Source: Branchiostoma floridae (Eukaryota > Chordata > Leptocardii > Amphioxiformes > Branchiostomatidae). Taken from it: DNA of 43,014 bases. Of the stretch, positions 15,501-23,004 are shown in pieces (the first letter of the stretch is position 1; every line of letters begins with the position of its first letter). The DNA is taken from contig NC_049989.1 of NCBI RefSeq assembly GCF_000003815.2, forward strand, positions 9,723,348 to 9,766,361, given 5' to 3'. The notes beneath the pieces were generated by a model, which did no database searches, was not told where the DNA came from, and worked only from the letters and a program-made list of their open reading frames with translations. The translations under genes and the position numbers were made by a program.

Positions 15501-18137
15501 AACATGAGTGGTATAGCCTGCATCTGGATGGGTGTAGGTTCCTCATACCCCAGGCCCTGTAGGTTGGTGAGGATTTGGGGGTGGATACCGTACACCCCCT
15601 GTAGCTCCTGGAAACTGGTGACGGGGGCGGGGATGTCCGAGCCCTGTACGTGGATCCGATTCTTACGTCGAAACTCACTCAGCTGGATAACGGTTGATAA
15701 AAAAAATGGATTGCGTTATCTGTGCTTGTTCAGATTTGTTAGACATTAGCTTCCAGTAAAGCGAGAATTGTACCTAATAAAATAGTAACGCTTTCTACAG
15801 CATTAGTCCATTCAGGGCACAAATAACTGCAATACTGACTTTTAAAAAAAGTACTAGATTTGATGAAACATTGATCAAACTAGAGACTTGAAGATGCCAT
15901 TGAATTCTTTACCTATCATTTTGCAGGTGGTAACAGCTAATGTTGGTACAGCCATCAAAAACCTACCTTGACTACAAGTATGCTCATGTCAGGCCGCATG
16001 ATTCACCGGACTGCTTATTGTAGGAAGGGCCCAATCAGCCCGGCAGTGAGAGATTGGGTTACACAGGCTAACAAAAATACACACTTCACACACATGCAAG
16101 TACATGGACTGGTGAGGGTTAGATGCACTAGTACTTAGAAAAATTGTAGACATCACCAAAGCAGAGTGTACCTAGTAGTACTATTCTATAACATGTATGT
16201 TTGGCTCACTGCAGTATAAAACACTCTACATCATCTATGTACATGTGTGCATGTTTTACCTTTTCTTGTTTGATCTGCTCCACCTTGTTCACTGTCAGGT
16301 CTTTCTTTTTCCTTTTCTTCTTCTTTTTCTCTGAAGCTTTGATGTCACCGAGCAACTGTAAGCTGTCTTCACTGTAATCTGGGTCAACCAAAAGGACAAA
16401 CATCAGCTTGAGTTGAAATGTTAGACTTAAAAGCACTCAATACACCAGACTCTAACATATATGTATATTCTGTAGCTTCCTCCTTATGTCATTGCATTTA
16501 CACAATTACAGTACAGTTGAAAGAGTTTTGCTCTTAACATATTTTTTAGCATAATTTCTGTTTTCGGGGTGTCTGTGTGGCGCAACGGTTAGAGCGTTGG
16601 AATCAGAATCAGTAGGTCCTGAGTTCGATACTCACCATGCCCCTGTCCCCATGACGGTGGAGTGACGCCCACCGAGCCTCACGGCTAATCTGTCTAAAGG
16701 TGCCAAAAAACACCTACGGATTTGGTGTTGCCAGTGTGTCAACATCTGAACACTTGCCACTAAGACCCGTGAATTTCTGTTTTCATGATTCAAAAAAAGA
16801 TTTGGAACATCGTTCCCCTGATTTCATCCACTTACATCTAGATAAAAAAATGAGTCTGTCTCCTTTTACTCAATATAACCTCTAAAGTTCATTTTGTTTA
16901 CATTTCTACTGTTTAACATTAAGAAGTTCTAGGGTATTGATTTTAAATGTATCTTCTTTTTTTATTCTACTGATATTTGTTTAATTTTGTAAATTTATGT
17001 ATGTGGTCACACCTATCACCTATGCCCACAGTTTGTGTTGCCCATGTTGCATACTGAATAAAGTCAAAGTCAAACCTAAAAGATGGTATCTTTTTTAGTT
17101 TTAGTTCCACAAACTCTTCCGTAAGTTCTTTCTTTTTTGCAACGTATTACTGTAAATGCATTTAAATTCGCGGGCATCTAATTTCGCTGTAGCGGGAAAA
17201 GGGACTTTTCGCGGTGGATTTAAGTTCGCGGTAACACCATAGACTGAAGTCTAATACCATTATAGAAAAATTTTCGCGGTGGTTTTAAGTTCGCGGTGAA
17301 GTGGTCACCGTGAAAACCTCGAACATTAATCCACCGCGAAGATTTCTGCATTTACAGTAACTTTTCTTCCATGAAGTTTCGTTCTTACCACTGTCGTCAC
17401 TGTCGGCTAGTTCTCCTTTCTGTTTTCTTTTCTTCCCTTTCTTTGATTGTACTCTGAGGCCGTCACTCTTCAATACTTCTGAACAGTTGTTTTTGCTTGA
17501 TGTCTCTGCACTGGTCCTTGCCACATTGTCTCCAGTACTCTCTGCTGCTGGTTTACTGGGCTTCTGTTTTGATAAGTTACCAAAGAAATCCAGAGCTTTG
17601 TCTGCCTCTTCTTTGGATACTGTTGGTGTGACTTGAGCTCTAATCATCTGGGGGGAAGTAAGAAAATAATTGATTTACATCAATTCCCTTGGACTATTCC
17701 AGAATATTTTTTTGTCAGAGTACAAATCTAAATCATGATAAATAAAAAAAACATGAAATATATGCTCTATATGACCATATGTGTACATGTACAAGTGTGT
17801 AGATGCATGCATCATGACTTTTAAACATAGGAAAACATGTGTGCATGTGTGTGTGTGGATACATGTGCATGCGTGCACATGTATCCATCCACACACACAC
17901 ACACACACATGTGCATGCGTGCTTTGCCCCCCTCCCCATTTTCAACATACAACGGATTCAATTACTCTCCTAAAAATCCTTGCAAAGTCAAAACTTAAAT
18001 AATGACTAGAAACTGCATTACATATCAACCATCTTTGTTACCTGAGAACGTTCAGCGTCTTTCCTGAAGCGTTTCGTGTCGAATTTTGCCCCAATTCCGA
18101 GCTTGCGGAAAAGTTGCAGCTCCTCCGGCGCAGCCAT
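575..18137 (-). CDS. DDX52: DEAD-box ATP-dependent RNA helicase DDX52 (Rok1 family), 15 exons
   Basis: Nucleolar RNA helicase; the Rok1/DDX52 family acts in 18S rRNA processing for the small ribosomal subunit. Coding exons, 5' to 3' on the minus strand: 18137-18042, 17647-17389, 16378-16260, 15682-15497, 14955-14812, 14020-13909, 13407-13335, 12540-12337, 12099-12009, 11650-11528, 7677-7527, 6935-6860, 3508-3437, 1602-1510, 872-575. All have AG/GT borders and matching phases, giving 698 residues (human about 600; the extra length lies mainly in the basic N- and C-terminal tails). Motifs: Q motif PTPIQ at about 207, Walker A APTGSGKT 228-235, PTRELA 261-266, DESD 337-340 (the Rok1/DDX52 variant of DEAD), SAT 372-374, RGID at about 493 and HRIGRTGR 517-524. 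Lys-rich stretches follow exon 3 and fill exon 15. The start ATG aligns with the family N-terminus (LFRKLG.GAKFD). Family assignment is firm; small extra exons cannot be excluded. Confidence 0.95.
873..3436. other. DDX52 last introns (around exon 14): no second gene seen
   Basis: Intron sequence on both sides of exon 14 (1510-1602). It has AT-rich stretches, a short direct repeat of a gttaaacat-like word near 2047-2070 and a somewhat GC-richer island at about 2200-2780. Open frames there are short and resemble no family I know. Confidence 0.5.
3890..4085 (+). repeat. Probable 3' end of a non-LTR retrotransposon
   Basis: A T-rich segment is followed by a tail-like stretch (aataggcgacccagttgattg) and then a short caaa-type microsatellite at 4067-4088. 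This is the usual look of a CR1/L2-type LINE 3' tail. No reverse-transcriptase frame is present, so it would be a 5'-truncated fragment. It lies inside a DDX52 intron. Confidence 0.4.
5283..5495 (+). repeat. SINE-like 3' module
   Basis: The segment begins with a ggggtaggga motif, continues with gtaacccctgctttgcctat and ends in an A-run (aataaaaaaaaag). The two motifs recur in the opposite orientation near 14165-14210, so this is a dispersed family with a shared 3' module. It lies in the DDX52 intron between exons 13 and 12. No internal Pol III box was identified here. Confidence 0.5.
6041..6347. mobile_element. MITE, 307 bp, with imperfect ~19-bp terminal inverted repeats
   Basis: The left end reads aagggcacaacccgccgta and the right end is its near-perfect reverse complement (tacggtgggttgtgccctt). 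The interior is rich in tacg-type words and has no gene. It is a non-autonomous DNA transposon in a DDX52 intron. The superfamily is not determined because no clean target-site duplication is visible. Confidence 0.75.
7112..7289. mobile_element. MITE, 178 bp, TA target site, 12-bp perfect TIRs
   Basis: Terminal inverted repeats cagtcaaacctg and caggtttgactg are perfect and flanked by TA on both sides (7110-7111 and 7290-7291), as for Tc1/mariner-type transposition. The interior holds two diverged copies of a roughly 70-base unit built on gtggccactatagacaggtgg. It lies in the intron between DDX52 exons 12 and 11. Confidence 0.85.
8001..8034. repeat. Perfect 14-bp inverted repeat with 6-base loop
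   Basis: Arms 8001-8014 (acacaacggatata) and 8021-8034 (tatatccgttgtgt) are exact reverse complements around tatagc. It is intronic in DDX52 and no flanking element was recognised. Confidence 0.7.
8605..8730. repeat. Two tandem copies of a ~65-70-bp unit
   Basis: Two diverged copies share the words tttttggtttacagctta and gttatgcttaagg, the first starting near 8605 and the second near 8674. It is an intronic local duplication with no coding content seen. Confidence 0.6.
8880..8950. repeat. Large hairpin (26-bp arms) abutting an assembly gap
   Basis: The left arm starts gtgcgataaccaccg and the right arm ends ggtggttatcgcac. About 24 of 26 positions pair across a 19-base loop (gagtgagcgtagcgaacga). 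The right foot is the last base before the 485-N gap. It is probably the edge of a foldback or palindromic element whose remainder lies in the gap. Confidence 0.75.
8951..9435. other. Assembly gap, 485 N
   Basis: The run of N has a non-standard length, suggesting an estimated gap. It lies in the DDX52 intron between exons 11 and 10, so no exon needs to be inside it: the flanking exon phases already join. Confidence 0.95.
9436..10798. other. DDX52 intron between exons 11 and 10: no gene seen
   Basis: AT-rich intron sequence after a short GC-richer stretch (9436-9510) that may belong to the element interrupted by the gap. No exon or convincing repeat was found. The same holds for 7678-8600 and 11020-11527, apart from the elements listed separately. 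Confidence 0.5.
10799..11019. mobile_element. MITE, 221 bp, TA target site; copy 1 of a two-member family
   Basis: The ends are ctgtgaatgcag and ctgcatttacag-like (gcatttacag), flanked by TA at 10797-10798 and 11020-11021. The interior is rich in ttcgcggtggttt words. The element at 17150-17357 is the same family in the opposite orientation, so both sit in DDX52 introns on opposite strands. Confidence 0.8.
12545..12740. repeat. Three diverged tandem units next to the exon 8 acceptor
   Basis: Three units share catctgtat.tgtacagcc, then gtatgac.ggc.ttcgg, then a caaaacaccag-like end. They begin near 12550, 12622 and 12683. On the gene strand they occupy the branch-point side of the exon 8 acceptor (exon starts at 12540). 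Confidence 0.6.
13408..13538. repeat. 64-bp tandem duplication at the exon 7 acceptor
   Basis: The word ggaaatcaaaaccaaaagtc recurs at 13418 and 13482. The two copies are nearly identical through tgtacacaatacat. The array begins within a few bases of the exon 7 acceptor (exon starts at 13407), so the upstream intron end has been duplicated. Confidence 0.8.
14140..14460 (-). repeat. tRNA-derived SINE with B box
   Basis: Read on the minus strand, it starts with ggccgaccgagaggtcgcgg followed by ggttcgaatccgg, a clear Pol III B box. A body runs through gttaaatggaggtcccgtgt to a 3' module with ggggtaggga and gtaacccctgcttcgcctat, shared with 5283-5495. The expected A-box part is replaced by tandem gccgcacggct words (14435-14570). 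It lies in the intron between DDX52 exons 6 and 5. Confidence 0.7.
15337..15452 (-). pseudogene. Partial duplicate of DDX52 exon 4 with intact 5' splice site
   Basis: This segment repeats 15479-15594 (the 3' half of exon 4 plus its donor) at a 142-bp offset with only about two differences, one changing Pro to Ser in the copy (YGIHPQ to YGIHSQ). The copy keeps CAG|gtaagaac but lacks the first half of the exon. Using the downstream donor instead of the proper one shifts the frame and meets a stop, so the copy is probably not translated. Confidence 0.8.
16568..17073 (+). repeat. tRNA-derived SINE, probably with LINE-like tail
   Basis: The head contains an A-box-like tggcgcaacggttagagc and a B-box-like gagttcgatactc about 50 bases on; ggggtgt and atgcccc could pair as an acceptor stem. 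No sensible anticodon arm forms, so this is a SINE head rather than a tRNA gene. The AT-rich stretch ends in aataaagtcaaagtcaaa near 17073, a plausible retroposon tail. The exact 3' limit is uncertain. Confidence 0.6.
17150..17357. mobile_element. MITE, 208 bp, TA target site; copy 2 of the 10799-11019 family
   Basis: It starts ctgtaaatgcatttaaattc and ends ctgcatttacag, flanked by TA (17148-17149 and 17358-17359), with an interior of ttcgcggtgg words. It is inverted relative to the copy at 10799. It lies only 31 bases beyond the DDX52 exon 2 donor (exon ends at 17389). Confidence 0.85.
17841..17912. repeat. GT/CA microsatellite forming a long hairpin
   Basis: A tg-rich run followed by ggatacatgtgca is mirrored by tgcacatgtatcc and a ca-run. 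The arms are close to perfect reverse complements over roughly 25-30 bases with a very short loop. It lies in the first DDX52 intron. Confidence 0.75.
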
Positions 18138-18475
18138 TTTGGGCTATACCAGTAGTGAATAGGGAAGCAAAATTTTGAAAAATAAAAATATTTGTATAAA
18201 GATCAGCGTATTAAAAGTTTGTAATATTTTAATAAAATAAACTCATTACATTTTCTATTTATTCATTACATAAAAATTGTTATACGTTAGAAATATATTA
18301 AAATTCATAAGATAATTTCACAGACATTCCCCCGTTTATGGTGTTCCCGCCCGGTTTGGGAGATTGAAAATGGAGGATTTGGTTTTGGAACGTGCGTGAC
18401 GCTTTGAAACCAACAATATGTCTGTTTTGTTGAGAAGAGTAGGATAACCACATGGTCACAACACATCTAAGTGTT
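18138..18475 (-). promoter_or_regulatory. DDX52 promoter region
   Basis: This is the unique sequence between the DDX52 start codon and the first gap of the tandem array. A ttcccgccc box (about 18344, E2F/Sp1-like) and an aaaatggagg word (about 18367, YY1-like) fit a TATA-less housekeeping promoter. The assignment is by position and motif only. Confidence 0.5.
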
Positions 18476-18575
18476 NNNNNNNNNNNNNNNNNNNNNNNNN
18501 NNNNNNNNNNNNNNNNNNNNNNNNNNNNNNNNNNNNNNNNNNNNNNNNNNNNNNNNNNNNNNNNNNNNNNNNNNN
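18476..18575. other. Assembly gap, 100 N, at the left edge of the array
   Basis: Exactly 100 N, a standard unknown-size placeholder. The left junction of the tandem array is hidden inside it. Confidence 0.95.
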
Positions 18576-19353
18576 TCAAAACCTATAGTAGGGTGCAGAT
18601 ACAATTCACAAGAATTTAGTATGTTGAAGTTGAGGGTACAAGCTACAAAATATCTGAAGATGAGCATAGATTTGCCGGCTCGTTTTTCTGTAACAGACAC
18701 TTTGATTTGACCCCCAGCGGAGGTCATGGAACTGCAGGCGGCGAACAGGAAGTGCCGGTAACATATCAAGGCGCAAATTCCCGCCGGCCGAAAAAGCGAC
18801 GTAATCCAACTTATACAGTATGAACGCCGATGTATTCCTCTACTATTCACCACAGATTCCACCTCGCTGTCGTGCACGGAAGAATAAATACGGCCTTTGC
18901 AAGTACCGCGATGCACTATTTTAACCCGAACTACTTTTGGGGACGGGGGTCGCGGATAATTACTGTGTTATGAGACCTTAAGCCAACTTGACCTTGGATT
19001 TCTTTACGTTCATACAATAAAACTAGTCAAGATACAAAACCGTACCAAATTTTAGAGCAGAAATCCAAATGGTTCCTGAGATATGGCCAACTTTGCACTT
19101 TGGCGCCTAGCACAGGTGTCGGCACTGTACAAGGACTATCTGAGGGGCCGCTAATTGGTCTCATTATCTCAACAAACTTGATATTCTGGTTGACTTTTTC
19201 TGTTATAAGGAGCTTGCCAGACCACATTCTACCGTTCTGAGTGATTGGGGTTGGGGGTTTGTCTTTTTTAAGGCGGAAAAAGGGGGGGGGGTCGAGCGGG
19301 CTTTAGACCGCACTAAGTCCTATACTTAAGCATAGGGAACGGTCTAGGCGGCC

Positions 19354-19367
19354 GTTGCCATGGTAAC
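19354..19367. promoter_or_regulatory. RFX X-box-like palindrome (array copy 1)
   Basis: gttgccatggtaac matches the RFX X-box layout (GTTNCC, two-base spacer, GGNAAC). The same motif recurs at 20371-20384, 21353-21366 and 22408-22421, once per 981-bp unit. RFX factors bind such sites at ciliary and other genes; binding here is inferred from sequence only. Confidence 0.6.
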
Positions 19368-19439
19368 GGCGGGTCAGACGGTAACGAAAATGTTACAGTT
19401 CAAGTCAGCCGAGGTCAATACCAACATATCGTCAAATTT

Positions 19440-19539
19440 NNNNNNNNNNNNNNNNNNNNNNNNNNNNNNNNNNNNNNNNNNNNNNNNNNNNNNNNNNNNN
19501 NNNNNNNNNNNNNNNNNNNNNNNNNNNNNNNNNNNNNNN
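19440..19539. other. Assembly gap, 100 N, inside the array
   Basis: By comparison with the intact units it hides about 64 bases of the 981-bp repeat. Confidence 0.95.
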
Positions 19540-20495
19540 CGGGTATGGGGATTTACATGGTTAAGGACCCCAAAGTGAGGTGGTTCGACGACTCAAAACC
19601 TATAGTAGGGTGCAGATACAATTCACAAGAATTTAGTATGTTGAAGTTGAGGGTACAAGCTACAAAATATCTGAAGATGAGCATAGATTTGCCGGCTCGT
19701 TTTTCTATAACAGACACTTTGATTTGACCCCCAGCGGAGGTCATGGAACTGCAGGCGGCGAACAGGAAGTGCCGGTAACATATCAAGGCGCAAATTCCCG
19801 CCGGCCGAAAAAGCGACGTAATCCAACTTATACAGTATGAACGCTGATGTATTCCTCTACTATTCACCACAGATTCCACCTCGCTGTCGTGCACGGAAGA
19901 ATAAATACGGCCTTTGCAAGTACCGCGATGCACTATTTTAACCCGAACTACTTTTGGGGACGGGGGTCGCGGATAATTACTGTGTTATGAGACCTTAAGC
20001 CAACTTGACCTTGGATTTCTTTACGTTCATACAATAAAACTAGTCAAGATACAAAACCGTACCAAATTTTAGAGCAGAAATCCAAATGGTTCCTGAGATA
20101 TGGCCAACTTTGCACTTTGGCGCCTAGCACAGGTGTCGGCACTGTACAAGGACTATCTGAGGGGCCGCTAATTGGTCTCATTATCTCAACAAACTTGATA
20201 TTCTGGTTGACTTTTTCTGTTATAAGGAGCTTGCCAGACCACATTCTACCGTTCTGAGTGATTGGGGTTGGGGGTTTGTCTTTTTTAAGGCGGAAAAAGG
20301 GGGGGGGGTCGAGCGGGCTTTAGACCGCACTAAGTCCTATACTTAAGCATAGGGAACGGTCTAGGCGGCCGTTGCCATGGTAACGGCGGGTCAGACGGTA
20401 ACGAAAATGTTACAGTTCAAGTCAGCCGAGGTCAATTACCAACATATCGGTCAAATTTACTGTGCTTGTCCGTCCCTGGGGAATTCACGCTGTGG

Positions 20496-20708
20496 ATGAA
20501 GGTCTCAGAACACAGTTTTTCGGGTATGGGGATTTACATGGTTAAGGACCCCAAAGTGAGGTGGTTCGACGACTCAAAACCTATAGTAGGGTGCAGATAC
20601 AATTCACAAGAATTTAGTATGTTGAAGTTGAGGGTACAAGCTACAAAATATCTGAAGATGAGCATAGATTTGCCGGCTCGTTTTTCTATAACAGACACTT
20701 TGATTTGA
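20496..20708 (+). other. 70-codon open frame repeated in each array unit (coding status unknown)
   Basis: A frame starting ATGAAGGTC and ending at TGA encodes about 70 residues (MKVSEHSFSGMG at the start, ARFSITDTLI at the end). Complete copies lie at about 20496, 21478 and 22533, with partial ones near 18576 and 19540. The copies show one Val/Ile change. I recognise no family and no signal peptide. Sequence identity among units explains its conservation, so this is not evidence of coding. Confidence 0.25.
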
Positions 20709-21872
20709 CCCCCAGCGGAGGTCATGGAACTGCAGGCGGCGAACAGGAAGTGCCGGTAACATATCAAGGCGCAAATTCCCGCCGGCCGAAAAAGCGACGT
20801 AATCCAACTTATACAGTATGAACGCTGATGTATTCCTCTACTATTCACCACAGATTCCACCTCGCTGTCGTGCACGGAAGAATAAATACGGCCTTTGCAA
20901 GTACCGCGATGCACTATTTTAACCCGAACTACTTTTGGGGACGGGGGTCGCGGATAATTACTGTGTTATGAGACCTTAAGCCAACTTGACCTTGGATTTC
21001 TTTACGTTCATACAATAAAACTAGTCAAGATACAAAACCGTACCAAATTTTAGAGCAGAAATCCAAATGGTTCCTGAGATATGGCCAACTTTGCACTTTG
21101 GCGCCTAGCACAGGTGTCGGCACTGTACAAGGACTATCTGAGGGGCCGCTAATTGGTCTCATTATCTCAACAAACTTGATATTCTGGTTGACTTTTTCTG
21201 TTATAAGGAGCTTGCCAGACCACATTCTACCGTTCTGAGTGATTGGGGTTGGGGGTTTGTCTTTTTTAGGGCGGAAAAAGGGGGGGGGGGTCGAGCGGGC
21301 TTTAGACCGCACTAAGTCCTATACTTAAGCATAGGGAACGGTCTAGGCGGCCGTTGCCATGGTAACGGCGGGTCAGACGGTAACGAAAATGTTACAGTTC
21401 AAGTCAGCCGAGGTCAATTACCAACATATCGGTCAAATTTAATGTGCTTGTCCATCCCTGGGGAATTCACGCTGTGGATGAAGGTCTCAGAACACAGTTT
21501 TTCGGGTATGGGGATTTACATGGTTAAGGACCCCAAAGTGAGGTGGTTCGACGACTCAAAACCTATAGTAGGGTGCAGATACAATTCACAAGAATTTAGT
21601 ATGTTGAAGTTGAGGGTACAAGCTACAAAATATCTGAAGATGAGCATAGATTTGCCGGCTCGTTTTTCTGTAACAGACACTTTGATTTGACCCCCAGCGG
21701 AGGTCATGGAACTGCAGGCGGCGAACAGGAAGTGCCGGTAACATATCAAGGCGCAAATTCCCGACGGGCGAAAAAGCGACGTAATCCAACTTATACAGTA
21801 TGAACGCCGATGTATTCCTCTACTATTCACCACAGATTCCACCTCGCTGTCGTGCCCGGAAGAATAAATACG

Positions 21873-21972
21873 NNNNNNNNNNNNNNNNNNNNNNNNNNNN
21901 NNNNNNNNNNNNNNNNNNNNNNNNNNNNNNNNNNNNNNNNNNNNNNNNNNNNNNNNNNNNNNNNNNNNNNNN
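21873..21972. other. Assembly gap, 100 N, inside the array
   Basis: By comparison with other units it hides about 25 bases. Confidence 0.95.
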
Positions 21973-23004
21973 TTTTAACCCGAACTACTTTTGGGGACGG
22001 GGGTCGCGGATAATTACTGTGTTATGAGACCTTAAGCCAACTTGACCTTGGATTTCTTTACGTTCATACAATAAAACTAGTCAAGATACAAAACCGTACC
22101 AATTTTTAGAGCAGAAATCCAAATGGTTCCTGAGATATGGCCAACTTTGCACTTTGGCGCCTAGCACAGGTGTCGGCACTGTACAAGGACTATCTGAGGG
22201 GCCGCTAATTGGTCTCATTATCTCAACAAACTTGATATTCTGGTTGACTTTTTCTGTTATAAGGAGCTTGCCAGACCACATTCTACCGTTCTGAGTGATT
22301 GGGGTTGGGGGTTTGTCTTTTTTAGGGCGGAAAAAGGGGGGGGGGTCGAGCGGGCTTTAGACCGCACTAAGTCCTATACTTAAGCATAGGGAACGGTCTA
22401 GGCGGCCGTTGCCATGGTAACGGCGGGTCAGACGGTAACGAAAATGTTACAGTTCAAGTCAGCCGAGGTCAATTACCAACATATCGTTCAAATTTACTGT
22501 GCTTGTCCGTCCCTGGGGAATTCACGCTGTGGATGAAGGTCTCAGAACACAGTTTTTCGGGTATGGGGATTTACATGGTTAAGGACCCCAAAGTGAGGTG
22601 GTTCGACGACTCAAAACCTATAGTAGGGTGCAGATACAATTCACAAGAATTTAGTATGTTGAAGTTGAGGGTACAAGCTACAAAATATCTGAAGATGAGC
22701 ATAGATTTGCCGGCTCGTTTTTCTATAACAGACACTTTGATTTGACCCCCAGCGGAGGTCATGGAACTGCAGGCGGCGAACAGGAAGTGCCGGTAACATA
22801 TCAAGGCGCAAATTCCCGCCGGCCGAAAAAGCGACGTAATCCAACTTATACAGTATGAACGCCGATGTATTCCTCTACTATTCACCACAGATTCCACCTC
22901 GCTGTCGTGCACGGAAGAATAAATACGGCCTTTGCAAGTACCGCGATGCACTATTTTAACCCGAACTACTTTTGGGGACGGGGGTCGCGGATAATTACTG
23001 TGTT

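Noticed and set aside
15401-15595. Extra DDX52 exon encoding a second Q motif
   Set aside because: It is the partial duplicate of exon 4 read through its own donor; it has no matching acceptor in phase and shifts frame to a stop.
16568-16645. Possible functional tRNA gene
   Set aside because: Acceptor-like ends and A/B boxes are present, but no proper anticodon arm forms and the sequence continues into a retroposon-like tail; better read as a SINE head.
20534-20914. 126-codon antisense frame repeated in the array units
   Set aside because: It overlaps the sense frame in every unit, shows no recognised motif, and its repetition follows from the unit being duplicated.
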